Shown one piece after another: positions 1 to 8,832 of a stretch of DNA of 64,000 nucleotides. The notes under the pieces were generated by a model, which was given only the letters and a program-made list of their open reading frames with translations, searched no databases and had not been told where the DNA came from. The stretch is from UBA10324 sp038326325. GTDB taxonomy: Bacteria; Bacteroidota; Bacteroidia; Chitinophagales; UBA10324. The stretch covers positions 74,914 to 138,913 of the forward strand of contig JBBQJW010000009.1 of NCBI GenBank assembly GCA_038326325.1, written 5' to 3'. The position numbers were made by a program, and so were the translations under genes. Position 1 is the first letter of the stretch, and each line of letters opens with the position of its first letter.

Positions 1-1
1 T

Positions 2-910
2 ATTTCTCTCTCTCAACTCTTCACTGTGTATTGGGAATATGTACAGAAAGCAAAAGGGTTTGTTGACTCGCGCGGCGAAAGCAATTTCGATGAAGGCAGT
101 GAAGCCAACGCTGTGAAAAGAGTTTATAAAGAATACGGTTGTGTTCCATACGAAGATTTTCCGGGTTATGCAGGTGATGTTAAAATTTATAATCACAGTG
201 CAATGGTTGCTGAAATGAAAAACTATTTAGCAAGTGTGAAAGAATCAAATGCATGGAATGAAACAGAAGTAATCGGAACTATCAAATCAATTCTGAATCA
301 CTACATCGGCACTCCGCCAACAAGTGTTACATGGATGAAAAAAGTTTACACGCCAAAAGATTTTCTGTTACAGGTGTGCAAACTGAACATGGATGATTAT
401 GTAGATGTGATTTCGCTGATGGAAAAACCTTACTATACTCAGATGGAATACAAAGTGCCCGACAATTGGTGGCACGACAGCAGTTATTATAATGTTCCGC
501 TTGATACTTTCATGGCAATAATTCACAGAGGCATTCGTGCAGGTTACAGCATCACGATTGGTGGCGATGTAAGCGAGCCAGGTTTCAATATGAATAATGT
601 TTGCATGGTTCCGAGTTTTGATTGCCCTTCAGATTACATTGATGAAAATGCGAGACAATTTCGTTTTAACAATCAAACAACAACCGACGACCACGGAATG
701 CACTTAGTTGGTTACATGGATAAGAACGGACACGACTGGTACCTGATAAAGGACAGCGGTGCAGGTTCGCGAAATATTGGTTCTGATAATGAAAGTTTCG
801 GTTATTATTATTTCGATGCTGATTATGTGAAACTGAAAATCGTTGACATTACTGTTCACAAAGATTTAATAAAGAATCTTTGGGATAAATTTCCTACTCA
901 TTGGAATTGA
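2..910 (+). CDS. C1B-family aminopeptidase (bleomycin hydrolase-like), 3' part
   Basis: This is the C-terminal 302 residues of a papain-fold (C1B) peptidase of the aminopeptidase C/bleomycin hydrolase type. The frame is open to the left edge and reads ISLSQLFTVYWEYV across base 26, so a GTG at 26 is not the true start. The N-terminal catalytic Cys lies outside the window. The catalytic His region is seen as DDHGMHLVGY, followed by WYLIKDSGAGSRN, where classical papain-like enzymes have a KNSWG-type motif carrying the active-site Asn. Asp therefore replaces that Asn here. I recall this version from Bacteroidota relatives, so it is probably family-typical. A strong shared terminator follows. 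Confidence 0.85.
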   Translation: MSLSQLFTVYWEYVQKAKGFVDSRGESNFDEGSEANAVKRVYKEYGCVPYEDFPGYAGDVKIYNHSAMVAEMKNYLASVKESNAWNETEVIGTIKSILNHYIGTPPTSVTWMKKVYTPKDFLLQVCKLNMDDYVDVISLMEKPYYTQMEYKVPDNWWHDSSYYNVPLDTFMAIIHRGIRAGYSITIGGDVSEPGFNMNNVCMVPSFDCPSDYIDENARQFRFNNQTTTDDHGMHLVGYMDKNGHDWYLIKDSGAGSRNIGSDNESFGYYYFDADYVKLKIVDITVHKDLIKNLWDKFPTHWN

Positions 911-930
911 TTTTTATTCCTCTTGAAGAA

Positions 931-965
931 AATCCTGATTCAGAAAACTGAATCAGGATTTTTTA
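931..965. terminator. Bidirectional rho-independent terminator
   Basis: A perfect 13-bp stem (931-943 with 948-960) closes an AAAA loop and is followed by a T run. A-rich sequence on the other side makes it usable on the minus strand. It lies between the convergent peptidase and acyltransferase genes, and the acyltransferase stop codon (963-965) sits in the T tract. Confidence 0.9.
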
Positions 966-2051
966 TGTTAATTTCCTTCGGATGAATTTATTCAGCGGTT
1001 CCTCAATTATTTTGAAAAGAAGAATGGAAACAATATTTATAAGAATAAAAATTAAAACAAAGTGAGAAGTGATTTTGTTTGAAATGAAAACTTCAATTAC
1101 CCCAAGGTGTATCAGGTAAAATATGTAAGAGCTTTTACCGAGCAAGACAAAAAGTCTTGAGCCGAGAATTTTTTGAACAAAAGTTTTTTCGGTAAGTAAT
1201 CCCCAGAACAAAAATGCAATACCAAAGAAGGGGAGGAGCAAATTATTTACAAGAATGCCATATAGATCCATAACTCCATATTTAAAGTCACCTTTTAAAT
1301 AACTCAAAGCGAAGAGACAAATCAATATAACTGTTACACCGGTATAGGTCGCATAAGTTGTTTTTATTCTTTCTCTGTTCTGCTTATAGAAAAGCGCAAG
1401 AGCTATTCCGATAAAAAACTCTGCACATCTTCCAAAAAAAGTATAGTTGAGCATAAACAGATTGCTGTCGAACAATCCTGATATATGTTTTTGGCTGAAA
1501 ATATTTACAAGCACAAACCCTGATAAAAGAATCAGCACCGGAAGTAAAACAAGATTGTATTTGTGTTTCCTGATAAGAATAAATAAAACAGGGGCGGAGA
1601 AATAAAACATTTCTTCAACAGTCAGCGACCATCCCTGGCTGATTCCGGTAAAAACAAAGTCAAGAAAGAATCCCCGAAGGAAAGTAATGTTCAATAAAAA
1701 AACTTTAATGCTGAATAGAGAATGATCATCAGTCGAAAAATAGAATACAATGAAAGTAAAAATCGTTAACAGAAAATACATTGGATAAATGCGTGCAATA
1801 CGATTCACCAGATAATTTTTAAAACTGAAATGCTTTGAATCAATATATCGATAACCAATAAGGAAACCGCTCAGCACAAAAAAAACTGTTACACCCACAT
1901 ACATTTCATTAAAGAAATTGTGCAGTGTGTTTCCATAAACTTGTTTTGAGAATGGATTGAAGTGGTGAAAAAAAACCATGTAAGCAGCAATGGCTCTTAC
2001 ACCTGTTAATGCAGGAAAATAATTCTGATTATTTTTTTCTAAATCTGTCAA
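963..2051 (-). CDS. Acyltransferase 3 family membrane protein (OafA/YrhL-like)
   Basis: This 362-residue polytopic inner-membrane protein should transfer acyl groups (often O-acetyl) to a surface polysaccharide or lipid. The family signature is the N-terminal FPALTGVRAIAAYMVFFHH, in which R19 and the His pair (H28, H29) match the conserved Arg and His of acyltransferase 3 proteins. A WSLTVEEMFY motif follows in the middle, and about ten hydrophobic segments run to a basic C-terminus. The length matches single-domain members without a periplasmic SGNH domain. It is the last gene of a leftward series, 44 bp after the HEAT-like gene. The substrate cannot be told from sequence. Confidence 0.85.
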   Translation of the reverse strand: MTDLEKNNQNYFPALTGVRAIAAYMVFFHHFNPFSKQVYGNTLHNFFNEMYVGVTVFFVLSGFLIGYRYIDSKHFSFKNYLVNRIARIYPMYFLLTIFTFIVFYFSTDDHSLFSIKVFLLNITFLRGFFLDFVFTGISQGWSLTVEEMFYFSAPVLFILIRKHKYNLVLLPVLILLSGFVLVNIFSQKHISGLFDSNLFMLNYTFFGRCAEFFIGIALALFYKQNRERIKTTYATYTGVTVILICLFALSYLKGDFKYGVMDLYGILVNNLLLPFFGIAFLFWGLLTEKTFVQKILGSRLFVLLGKSSYIFYLIHLGVIEVFISNKITSHFVLIFILINIVSILLFKIIEEPLNKFIRRKLT

Positions 2052-2095
2052 TGCGAACTGAATTCGTACGCAACATAAATTTTTTATTCGAAGTT

Positions 2096-2608
2096 TTAAG
2101 CGCGAATTTCTTTGAGTATTCTTTTTGCTCTTGCGCTGAATCCTGCCGAAGCATTTTCCATCTGATCTTCAATCACTAACTCCAACTCATTTTTTAATTC
2201 AGGTTCGTGTTTACAAATGTTTGATGCAACCGTCATTGCAAAAATTTTTATTGCTATTGGTTCGTCAGGCGAAATCAAAAACCGAAAACAAACATCCACA
2301 GTTTTACCCCAGAGTGATTTTGGTAATTCAATGTTTTGAAAAATGCGAAGTGTATTTCGCTTTACTGCATCATGCACTTTCCCTTCCATCATCTTAACCA
2401 TCTTCGATAAATAAGGTTGAATCAATTTAGGATTTCTTTCAGAACATATACTTACAATCCATGCGGCTCTTTGTGTAACACGATAAGTATTTCCGAGAAA
2501 TAAATTCATCAATTCAGCAAACCTTTTTTTATCAGAGCCAATATATTTTGCGATTTTCTCCGATTGTTTTCGCGAATGTTCTCTTAATATTTCATCACGA
2601 ATATTCAT
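2096..2608 (-). CDS. HEAT-like alpha-helical repeat protein, function unknown
   Basis: This 170-residue soluble protein has no signal peptide. It is almost wholly helical, with paired amphipathic helices such as TYRVTQRAAWIVSICSERN and HDAVKRNTLRIFQNIELP, which suggests HEAT/armadillo-type repeats. No catalytic motif is visible. It lies 15 bp after the glycosyltransferase gene on the same strand, so co-transcription is likely. I do not recognise a named family. A protein-interaction or scaffold role would fit the fold, but this is inference. Confidence 0.7.
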   Translation of the reverse strand: MNIRDEILREHSRKQSEKIAKYIGSDKKRFAELMNLFLGNTYRVTQRAAWIVSICSERNPKLIQPYLSKMVKMMEGKVHDAVKRNTLRIFQNIELPKSLWGKTVDVCFRFLISPDEPIAIKIFAMTVASNICKHEPELKNELELVIEDQMENASAGFSARAKRILKEIRA

Positions 2609-2623
2609 GACAACAAATAAAAA

Positions 2624-3361
2624 CTACTTTTTCCCGTATGCATTTTTTTGTGATAGACTTTTCCATTTCATTTTTATTACCCCGAGAATGGCTTCCTTAA
2701 ATATTCCTTTAGTCATTTTCGATGCCCCATGCACACGATCAGTGAAGGTGATTGGAATTTCTTTTATTTTAAATCCAAGTCGGTATGCAGCAAATTTCAT
2801 TTCAATCTGAAAAGCATAACCAATGAAAGTTATTTTTTCGAAATCAAGCGATTGCAAAAATTCTCTCCTATAACAAACGAAACCTGCAGTAGTATCTGTT
2901 ACAGGCATCCAAGTTATGATTCGAACATACACGCTCGCGAAGTACGACATCAATATTCTTCCAATTGGCCAGTTCTTTACTTTCCCTCCTTTGCAATATC
3001 TTGAACCAACTGTTACAGCAGCACCTTTTACTGCTTCGTCATACAATCTCAATAAATCTTTTGGAGGATGTGAGAAGTCGGCATCCATTTCAAAAATGAA
3101 TTGATAATTATTTTCAAGTGCCCATTTAAATCCAAGAATGTAGGCAGTACCTAATCCGAGTTTGCCGCTTCGTTCAACTAAAAATAATCTGGCGGGGAAT
3201 TGAGTTTGTAAATTTTTTACAATGGAGGCTGTTCCGTCAGGTGAACCATCATCAATGATTAATAAGTGCACATCAGGTGAAAGAGAAAATACTTCGCTCA
3301 CCATGCGGGGGATATTTTCTTTCTCGTTATAAGTAGGAATAATTACGAGGCTGTCTTTCAA
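2624..3361 (-). CDS. Polyprenol-phosphate mannosyltransferase-like GT2 enzyme
   Basis: This 245-residue GT-A fold glycosyltransferase resembles dolichol-phosphate mannose synthase (DPM1). It should move a sugar from a nucleotide donor to a polyprenyl phosphate on the cytoplasmic membrane face. Visible motifs are PTYNE at 9-13, DDGSPDG at 37-43, the metal-binding DAD at 93-95 (FEMDADFSHPP), VGSRY, and the C-terminal DRVHGASKM stretch. There is no C-terminal transmembrane pair, so it is the single-domain soluble type. The sugar (mannose or glucose) is not certain. It sits 39 bp after the exonuclease gene. Confidence 0.88.
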   Translation of the reverse strand: MKDSLVIIPTYNEKENIPRMVSEVFSLSPDVHLLIIDDGSPDGTASIVKNLQTQFPARLFLVERSGKLGLGTAYILGFKWALENNYQFIFEMDADFSHPPKDLLRLYDEAVKGAAVTVGSRYCKGGKVKNWPIGRILMSYFASVYVRIITWMPVTDTTAGFVCYRREFLQSLDFEKITFIGYAFQIEMKFAAYRLGFKIKEIPITFTDRVHGASKMTKGIFKEAILGVIKMKWKSLSQKNAYGKK

Positions 3362-3400
3362 TTTCCTTTCGTTTTGATTTCCTTTTTTCGAGGAGTGAAT

Positions 3401-4159
3401 TTAAGGGCGCTCTTTTATAGCTTTTAATTTTTCTTTAAAGTCGAGAGGGAAATCGCTCTTCATTATCCAATCATAATAGTTTGGTTCTTTCTTGAAAACT
3501 TCTTTCACAGGAACACCTTTGTGCTTTCCGAAATTAAAAGTTTCAACACCTTTGTTAAAGTACATGCGACGACTGAGATCAACAAAATCTCCATCCTTGG
3601 TGAACTTGTGGAGGAAGGCGATATCGTTTTGAATCTTGTCACTGTAACGGTCTAACTGCGATTCAAGTATATGAAAAGTAGCGCGAACATCAGCAAGCGC
3701 GCTATGTGCATTTTCCAAATCTTTCTCACAGTAATATTTGTAAGCAGCAGAAAGATTGCGCGGCTCCATTAAATGAAAGATGCGCTGCACATCCACCATT
3801 CTTCTTTCTGTATTATCAAAAACTAATCCCGCTCTTCCAAATTCTTCTGTTAAAAAAGGAAAGTCAAAACGGCTGCTGTTATATCCGCTCCAGTCACTGT
3901 CATTAATAATGTCAAAATATTTTTGAGCAACCTGTGGAAATGTTGGACAATCTTTCACTGCTTCATTATCAATTCCATGTATAGCAACAACTTCTTTTGG
4001 GATAGGAACTAATGGGTTTATTCGTTCTGCATATTCAAGCACTTCTCCTCCTGGCATCACTTTCACAATAGCAATTTCAACAATGCGGTCTTTGGTGAAA
4101 TCCATTCCGGTAGTTTCCAGGTCAATGAAGGCGAGGGGCTTCGTAAGATTTAAATTCAT
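3401..4159 (-). CDS. DEDDh 3'-5' exonuclease (DnaQ/Pol III epsilon-like)
   Basis: This 252-residue protein has an N-terminal RNase T/DnaQ exonuclease domain with ExoI motif FIDLETTG (D13, E15), ExoII around YNSSRFDFPFL, and ExoIII HSALADVRATF, giving the DEDDh set of metal ligands. The C-terminal 60 residues contain FNFGKHKGVPVKEV...YYDWI, a small domain often found behind DnaQ-like exonucleases. It is a stand-alone nuclease and is not fused to a polymerase or a GIY-YIG domain. Its role in proofreading or repair is inferred from the family. Confidence 0.88.
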   Translation of the reverse strand: MNLNLTKPLAFIDLETTGMDFTKDRIVEIAIVKVMPGGEVLEYAERINPLVPIPKEVVAIHGIDNEAVKDCPTFPQVAQKYFDIINDSDWSGYNSSRFDFPFLTEEFGRAGLVFDNTERRMVDVQRIFHLMEPRNLSAAYKYYCEKDLENAHSALADVRATFHILESQLDRYSDKIQNDIAFLHKFTKDGDFVDLSRRMYFNKGVETFNFGKHKGVPVKEVFKKEPNYYDWIMKSDFPLDFKEKLKAIKERP

Positions 4160-4249
4160 AATTTTTAGTGGCGCAAACCTAAACGAATTCGGCTGAACGA
4201 AAATTGAAAAATAGCTTTTGAAAGAAGTTTTTTTAGTGATTGATATTAC

Positions 4250-4768
4250 TCAGCTATTAATCACCTGTATTAGTTTCTCATTCTTGTTGCGAAGGTCTTT
4301 TCCACCTTCAAGAATGGATTTGAGATTGGCGAAATAAAAAGTCCAACCTTGCGAGCAACCAACATGAAAGTTTGCTTTTGATTTTTCGTCAGTCGGAATG
4401 TTTTCCTGAACGAGTTCAACCATGCAGGCGCCTTCAATCATGTTAAGTGTAACAGTTACGACGCATTCACCCGCGAACGAAAACCGCAGCGTATCTTTTC
4501 CATTGGCGGAAATTATTCGTCCTTTTTCTTCCGCTCCTTTATATCCCCACCACATGAAAGTATAATTGTCACCGGCCTCAACAGCTGAATTTCTTTCCCT
4601 TAAATTATTATCCGATTTTCTGAATTCCGCTTTCGAAAGAAACCAGCTTTCTAAACCGTTTTGAGTAATCCACATTTCATAAATCTTTTGTGGCTCGGTG
4701 TAAACCGGAATTCTGATTTTGAACTTACTCCAGTCGAAAGCAAAGGCGGGTTCAGGAATGTTTGACAT
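4250..4768 (-). CDS. SRPBCC (AHSA1-like) domain protein
   Basis: This 172-residue protein carries an AHSA1/START-like fold. The pattern IYEMWITQNGLESWF near the N-terminus, a central GDNYTFMWWGYKG turn, a strand with VTVTLNMIEGACMVELVQENIP, and the ending GWTFYFANLKSILEGGKDLR are typical. Such proteins bind small hydrophobic ligands or act as Hsp90 co-chaperone-like domains, but the ligand is unknown here. Its start overlaps the end of mpl by 17 bp, so the two genes are translationally linked. Confidence 0.8.
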   Translation of the reverse strand: MSNIPEPAFAFDWSKFKIRIPVYTEPQKIYEMWITQNGLESWFLSKAEFRKSDNNLRERNSAVEAGDNYTFMWWGYKGAEEKGRIISANGKDTLRFSFAGECVVTVTLNMIEGACMVELVQENIPTDEKSKANFHVGCSQGWTFYFANLKSILEGGKDLRNKNEKLIQVINS

Positions 4769-6122
4769 TTTCGTTCATAATTTTTTCGAAAGATAATTTC
4801 ATTCCATCAAAAGTTCCGCTGCTCATAAGCAACAAAACTGAATAAGTAAAATCCTGTGAATACAGAAAACTTTCAATTTCATCCTTCTTATTCAAAACAA
4901 CTAAATCATTGTGACCAAATAATTCCTTCACTTCTTCATTGGTGATTTTCTCCAATCGTTTCAACTCAATAGTGTGCGGATTAAAGAAAACAACTTTTAC
5001 ATCGGCATCCTTCATACAGTTTTTATATTCTGAAAGAAAAATTTTATTCAAACTGCTGTAAGTGTGCAGTTCCATACAGGCAATAATTTTCCTTCCCTCA
5101 AATTGCTCCCGTACAGCTGAAATAGTTGCCTGCAACTTAGAAGGAGAGTGGGCGAAATCTTTAAACACAGTTAATCTTTCCTTTGAGAATATTTTTTCCA
5201 AACGATTAGCTGCGCCATTAAAAGTTCCAATGGCTGAAAAGAATTCTGTTTCTGTTACACCTAACTGTTTACAAACTTCAAATGCACCAGCCATGTTCGA
5301 CAAATTGTGTTTCCCGAAAACCTGTAATGGAGTTTTATTTCCATTGTGAACGAAACTTGTAGTTCCATTTTCAATTAAATATTCAGGAGTGCGATAGGCA
5401 ATTTTTTTTGCTGTTGAAGTTGTTGACTCTGAAACTTTTTTTACTTCTGCATCTTCAACATTGTAAATGATTGTTCCATTTGAAGGAACCATATCAACAA
5501 ACAATTTAAACTGTTCGCAATAATTTTCAAAAGTTGGAAAAACATTAATATGGTCCCATGCTATCCCGCTTATGAAGGCGATGTCAGGTTTATAAAGCAA
5601 AAATTTGGGTGTCTTGTTCAACGCCGAATCCGGATATTCATCGCCTTCTAGAATAATTACCGGCGCTGTAACAGTCAGCTTCACCATCAATTCAAATCCT
5701 TCCAGCTTTGAACCAACCATGTAATCAAAATCTTTTCCAGCGTGTTTCAACACATGCATGATCATTGAAGTGATGGTCGTTTTTCCATGACTACCGCCAA
5801 TCACGACCCGTTTTTTATTTTTACTCTGCTCGTAGATGTATTCAGGAAACGAATAAATTTTTAATCCTAACTCTTTCGCTTTCGCGAGTTCAGGATTATC
5901 AGCGTGAGCGTGCATTCCAAGAATCACCGCTTCAAGCGAAGGATTTATTTTATCAGGAAACCATCCGAATCTCTCAGGAAGAATTCCTGCTTTTTTTAAT
6001 CTTGTAAGTGCAGGGTCGAATACTTCGTCGTCGGAGCCTGTAACATTGTGTCCTTGTGAGTGTAGCGCCAAAGCTAAATTGTGCATTACCGCTCCTCCAA
6101 TTGCAATAAAATGTATGTACAT
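4752..6122 (-). CDS. mpl: UDP-N-acetylmuramate:L-Ala-gamma-D-Glu-meso-DAP ligase (murein recycling)
   Basis: This 456-residue Mur ligase reattaches the recycled tripeptide L-Ala-D-Glu-mesoDAP to UDP-MurNAc in the cytoplasm. The N-terminal dinucleotide-like motif (HFIAIGGAVMHNLALAL), the ATP-binding GGSHGKTT (residues 109-116), EGDEYPDSA and the C-terminal KDFAHSPSKL match the Mpl branch rather than MurC. The meso-DAP assignment agrees with the dapF gene at 29.2 kb. It is the first gene of a leftward cluster and overlaps the next gene by 17 bp. Confidence 0.88.
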   Translation of the reverse strand: MYIHFIAIGGAVMHNLALALHSQGHNVTGSDDEVFDPALTRLKKAGILPERFGWFPDKINPSLEAVILGMHAHADNPELAKAKELGLKIYSFPEYIYEQSKNKKRVVIGGSHGKTTITSMIMHVLKHAGKDFDYMVGSKLEGFELMVKLTVTAPVIILEGDEYPDSALNKTPKFLLYKPDIAFISGIAWDHINVFPTFENYCEQFKLFVDMVPSNGTIIYNVEDAEVKKVSESTTSTAKKIAYRTPEYLIENGTTSFVHNGNKTPLQVFGKHNLSNMAGAFEVCKQLGVTETEFFSAIGTFNGAANRLEKIFSKERLTVFKDFAHSPSKLQATISAVREQFEGRKIIACMELHTYSSLNKIFLSEYKNCMKDADVKVVFFNPHTIELKRLEKITNEEVKELFGHNDLVVLNKKDEIESFLYSQDFTYSVLLLMSSGTFDGMKLSFEKIMNENVKHS

Positions 6123-6186
6123 TCGTTGAACCTTTAAAGAAATTTAATCGTAATAGAGTTTAAGAATTCGAAAAACACCAATTGTT

Positions 6187-6336
6187 ATGAAACATCAAAT
6201 CTTAAAAGTTAAAACGATAATCATGTTAGTTGTTTTAACAGCGGGAATGTTGGCATTGTCGTCTTGTGGCCGTAGAAGCGGTTGCCCTGGAATGATTTCA
6301 AAAGCTCCCCCAATAGAAAAAACGGTTCGCTCTTAA
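6187..6336 (+). CDS. Small lipoprotein, 49 residues, function unknown
   Basis: ATG at 6187 opens a 49-codon frame ending at 6336. The protein has a basic N-terminus, a hydrophobic stretch (IIMLVVLTAGMLAL) and a lipobox LSSC with Cys27, then a short Cys/Arg-rich mature part (CGRRSGCPGM). It is divergent from mpl, with 64 bp between the starts, and is followed by a terminator. Small lipoproteins of this kind occur in Bacteroidota. Its function is unknown. Confidence 0.6.
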   Translation: MKHQILKVKTIIMLVVLTAGMLALSSCGRRSGCPGMISKAPPIEKTVRS

Positions 6337-6363
6337 GAGGAAAATAATATTTAACTGATTACT

Positions 6364-6400
6364 GAGTCTCGGTTTTGAAATTCAAAATCGGGACTTCTTT
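6364..6400 (+). terminator. Terminator after the small lipoprotein
   Basis: The arms 6365-6378 and 6382-6395 pair with two G-T wobbles and are followed by a short T-rich stretch. The position, 28 bp after the lipoprotein stop and before the marC promoter, supports a terminator. Confidence 0.65.
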
Positions 6401-6421
6401 ATTTAATCCTGTTTCAAAAAT

Positions 6422-6429
6422 TATCTTTG
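6422..6429 (+). promoter_or_regulatory. Candidate -7 element (TAnnTTTG) of marC
   Basis: TATCTTTG matches the Bacteroidota -7 consensus TAnnTTTG and lies 13 bp before the marC start. No clear -33 TTG lies at the expected 19-bp spacing, so the call is tentative. Confidence 0.4.
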
Positions 6430-6442
6430 CAAAAACATTTTT

Positions 6443-7006
6443 ATGCAGTTTAATTTCAGAGCCATTGCAACCATCACAATGGTATTGTTTGCCGTTATTG
6501 ATGTTATTGGTTCGCTTCCCATTATTGTTGATTTAAGGAGTAAAGTCGGAGAAATACATCCGTTAAGAATCACAATAGTTTCAGGTGCAATTATGATTGT
6601 GTTTTTGTTTTTAGGAAACTCGATTCTTGATTTAATCGGGATTGATATTGAATCATTCGCCATAGCAGGTTCGTTCATTTTATTTCTTCTCGCATTTGAA
6701 ATGATTCTCGGAATAAAATTCAGCAAGGATGATTCTTCGAAAACTGCTTCAATTGTTCCAATCGCTTTTCCATTAATTGCCGGAGCTGGGACTTTAACTA
6801 CATTACTTTCACTTCGAGCAGAATATCGTCATGTTGAAAATATAATTGTTGCGATACTTATCAATCTGTTTTTCGTTTATGTTGTATTGCGAAATGTTTA
6901 TCGCCTCGAAAAAATTCTTGGCCCCAGTGGAATTGGAGTTTTACGCAAAGTTTTCGGAGTTATTCTGCTTGCGCTTGCCGTGAAATTATTTAAGACCAAT
7001 GCCTGA
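6443..7006 (+). CDS. MarC family integral membrane protein
   Basis: This 187-residue protein has six hydrophobic segments and belongs to the MarC (UPF0056) family of inner-membrane proteins. The FAVIDVIGSLPI segment near residue 17 and the IAFPLIAGAGTLTTLLSL segment near residue 105 correspond to its two repeated half-units. Despite the name, no role in antibiotic resistance is established for the family. The gene stands alone between a terminator and a 106-bp gap. Confidence 0.88.
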   Translation: MQFNFRAIATITMVLFAVIDVIGSLPIIVDLRSKVGEIHPLRITIVSGAIMIVFLFLGNSILDLIGIDIESFAIAGSFILFLLAFEMILGIKFSKDDSSKTASIVPIAFPLIAGAGTLTTLLSLRAEYRHVENIIVAILINLFFVYVVLRNVYRLEKILGPSGIGVLRKVFGVILLALAVKLFKTNA

Positions 7007-7112
7007 TTTATTTTCTGATAATATTCCACTCAAACCTCAAATAAATAATTAGCGGAACTTTTAAAAAATCACATCGTAATACCTGACGATTTAGATTTTT
7101 TAAACACTGCGC

Positions 7113-8753
7113 ATGAGAAGAATTCGACTTTTGTTTTTGATAAAAACCCGTCAATCTCTTAGGGTTCGTACAATGAGAGCGTTAATGGTTGGAACATTTT
7201 GCCTTGCTTTCATTGGTGGAATTGTTGCTTTTATATTTCATTTCTCACAATCACCAAACACAATTGCTTCCGGGAATCAAATAACATTTCGTTCCTATCA
7301 GGGTTTAACATTTCAGAAAATTTTAAGAACACAGGATGGAAATATTTTAGTTTCTGACGGAAAGAATTTTATAAAATCAGATTCGGCCGGAAATATTTTA
7401 TGGGCACGCGGCATAACACAAACAACTAATTTAATTCTTGCAGGAATTTGTGAAACAACCGATGGAGACATTGTTGCATCTTGCCAATCAACTGATACGA
7501 GTGGAGGGAATGCGCAGGTCGCGCTGATTAGAATGGCAAGCGATGGTGCACTTCGTTGGATGAAACTGTTACACAAACAAGGTTCTGATTTTATTTATGG
7601 AATTGCCGCCGATAATGACAACGGAGTAATTATGACTGGCGGGGGTTGCTCTACTAATCAATTAATTCTGAAAGCAGACGAAGCAGGAAATTTATTATGG
7701 ATGAAAGATTTTTCATTGAGTGGTTCAACTGGTTCTGCTAATAAAATTATTGTGAACACTGACGGAAGTTTATTGGTTGCCGGAAGATTGAATGACGGAA
7801 GTTCAAATTATATTTCATTATTCATGACCGATGCAAGTGGGAATATTCAGTGGGGAAAAAAGTTTTTAGATGCGCAGCAGCCCGTAATTAAAACTTTTAT
7901 CAGAACTTCAGACAACTGCTTAATCATTGGAGGAACTTACATCGGTGGAGCAAATCCATTTTTATTGAAAACTGATTTAAGCGGAAATCTTCTTTGGTTT
8001 AAAAGATATGGAACTACTGGAATTGAATCTATCAACGACATTGCCGCAACAAGTGAAGGCGGTGCAATTGTTACAGGAAATATTTATATGAATCAGGATG
8101 AAAATGTAAATGCGTTGTTGTTTAAAATTGATGCAAGCGGAAATATTGTTTGGCAAAAATCAACAGGCAATAATGAATTTAACGGAGCGGGTTACGATGA
8201 TGCGTACGACATATGTCATATTACGGAACACACTTACGCTGTTACAGGTATGGCTTACTGGGCTTTCCTATGCACGATTGATGAAAACGGAAATGGGTTC
8301 TGCCATGAATCACCAGTTGATTTAACTGTTACAACTGTTACAGCACAAACAATCAGTGCTGCTTATGCACCATTGACTTCAAATATGTTTGATGTAACAG
8401 ATGCTATTGCTTCTTCGTCCAATATTTTTATCGGAACTGCGCACACATGTTCTTCGGTTAACCCAACAGGAATAGCTGAACAACCTGTTACAGCAGATGA
8501 TAATTCACAAATCAGCTTGTTTCCAAATCCGAGCGATGGAAATTTTAACATTAATTATTTTTTACCTATTGAAGGAAGCGGTTGGTTGGAATTGTATGAT
8601 TTAGGAGGAAAAAAACTTTCAGCTATTGAGTTACCCTCATACAATCGTTCTGTTTCACTTCATTATTCTGATTTACCAAGTGGAATATATTTATACCAGG
8701 TAATGGCTGGAGGAAAAATTTTTAAACGGGAAAAATTTGTAATAACTAAATAG
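7113..8753 (+). CDS. T9SS-exported beta-propeller-like protein
   Basis: This 546-residue secreted protein has a long basic N-terminus. ATG at 7173 (MRALMVGTFCLAFIGGIV) is an alternative start that leaves a more usual signal peptide. The body contains repeated blocks of about 50 residues of the form DASGNILW...T.DGG.IVTG, as in propeller repeats of Bacteroidota surface proteins. The last 80 residues (ISLFPNPSDGNFNINY ... SGIYLYQVMAGGKIFKREKFVITK) are a type A T9SS sorting domain. Export to the surface is therefore likely. The ligand is unknown. Confidence 0.82.
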   Translation: MRRIRLLFLIKTRQSLRVRTMRALMVGTFCLAFIGGIVAFIFHFSQSPNTIASGNQITFRSYQGLTFQKILRTQDGNILVSDGKNFIKSDSAGNILWARGITQTTNLILAGICETTDGDIVASCQSTDTSGGNAQVALIRMASDGALRWMKLLHKQGSDFIYGIAADNDNGVIMTGGGCSTNQLILKADEAGNLLWMKDFSLSGSTGSANKIIVNTDGSLLVAGRLNDGSSNYISLFMTDASGNIQWGKKFLDAQQPVIKTFIRTSDNCLIIGGTYIGGANPFLLKTDLSGNLLWFKRYGTTGIESINDIAATSEGGAIVTGNIYMNQDENVNALLFKIDASGNIVWQKSTGNNEFNGAGYDDAYDICHITEHTYAVTGMAYWAFLCTIDENGNGFCHESPVDLTVTTVTAQTISAAYAPLTSNMFDVTDAIASSSNIFIGTAHTCSSVNPTGIAEQPVTADDNSQISLFPNPSDGNFNINYFLPIEGSGWLELYDLGGKKLSAIELPSYNRSVSLHYSDLPSGIYLYQVMAGGKIFKREKFVITK

Positions 8754-8780
8754 AAATAAATTTATTCTAACATGAAATTT

Positions 8781-8814
8781 AAAAACCGCTTGGTAAAACT
8801 TAGCGGTTTTTTTA
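8781..8814. terminator. Bidirectional rho-independent terminator
   Basis: The arms AAAAACCGCT and AGCGGTTTTT form a hairpin followed by a T run, with an A run on the opposite side. It separates the convergent propeller and rnhA genes. Confidence 0.88.
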
Positions 8815-8832
8815 TTTGATGAATCTAAAGGA

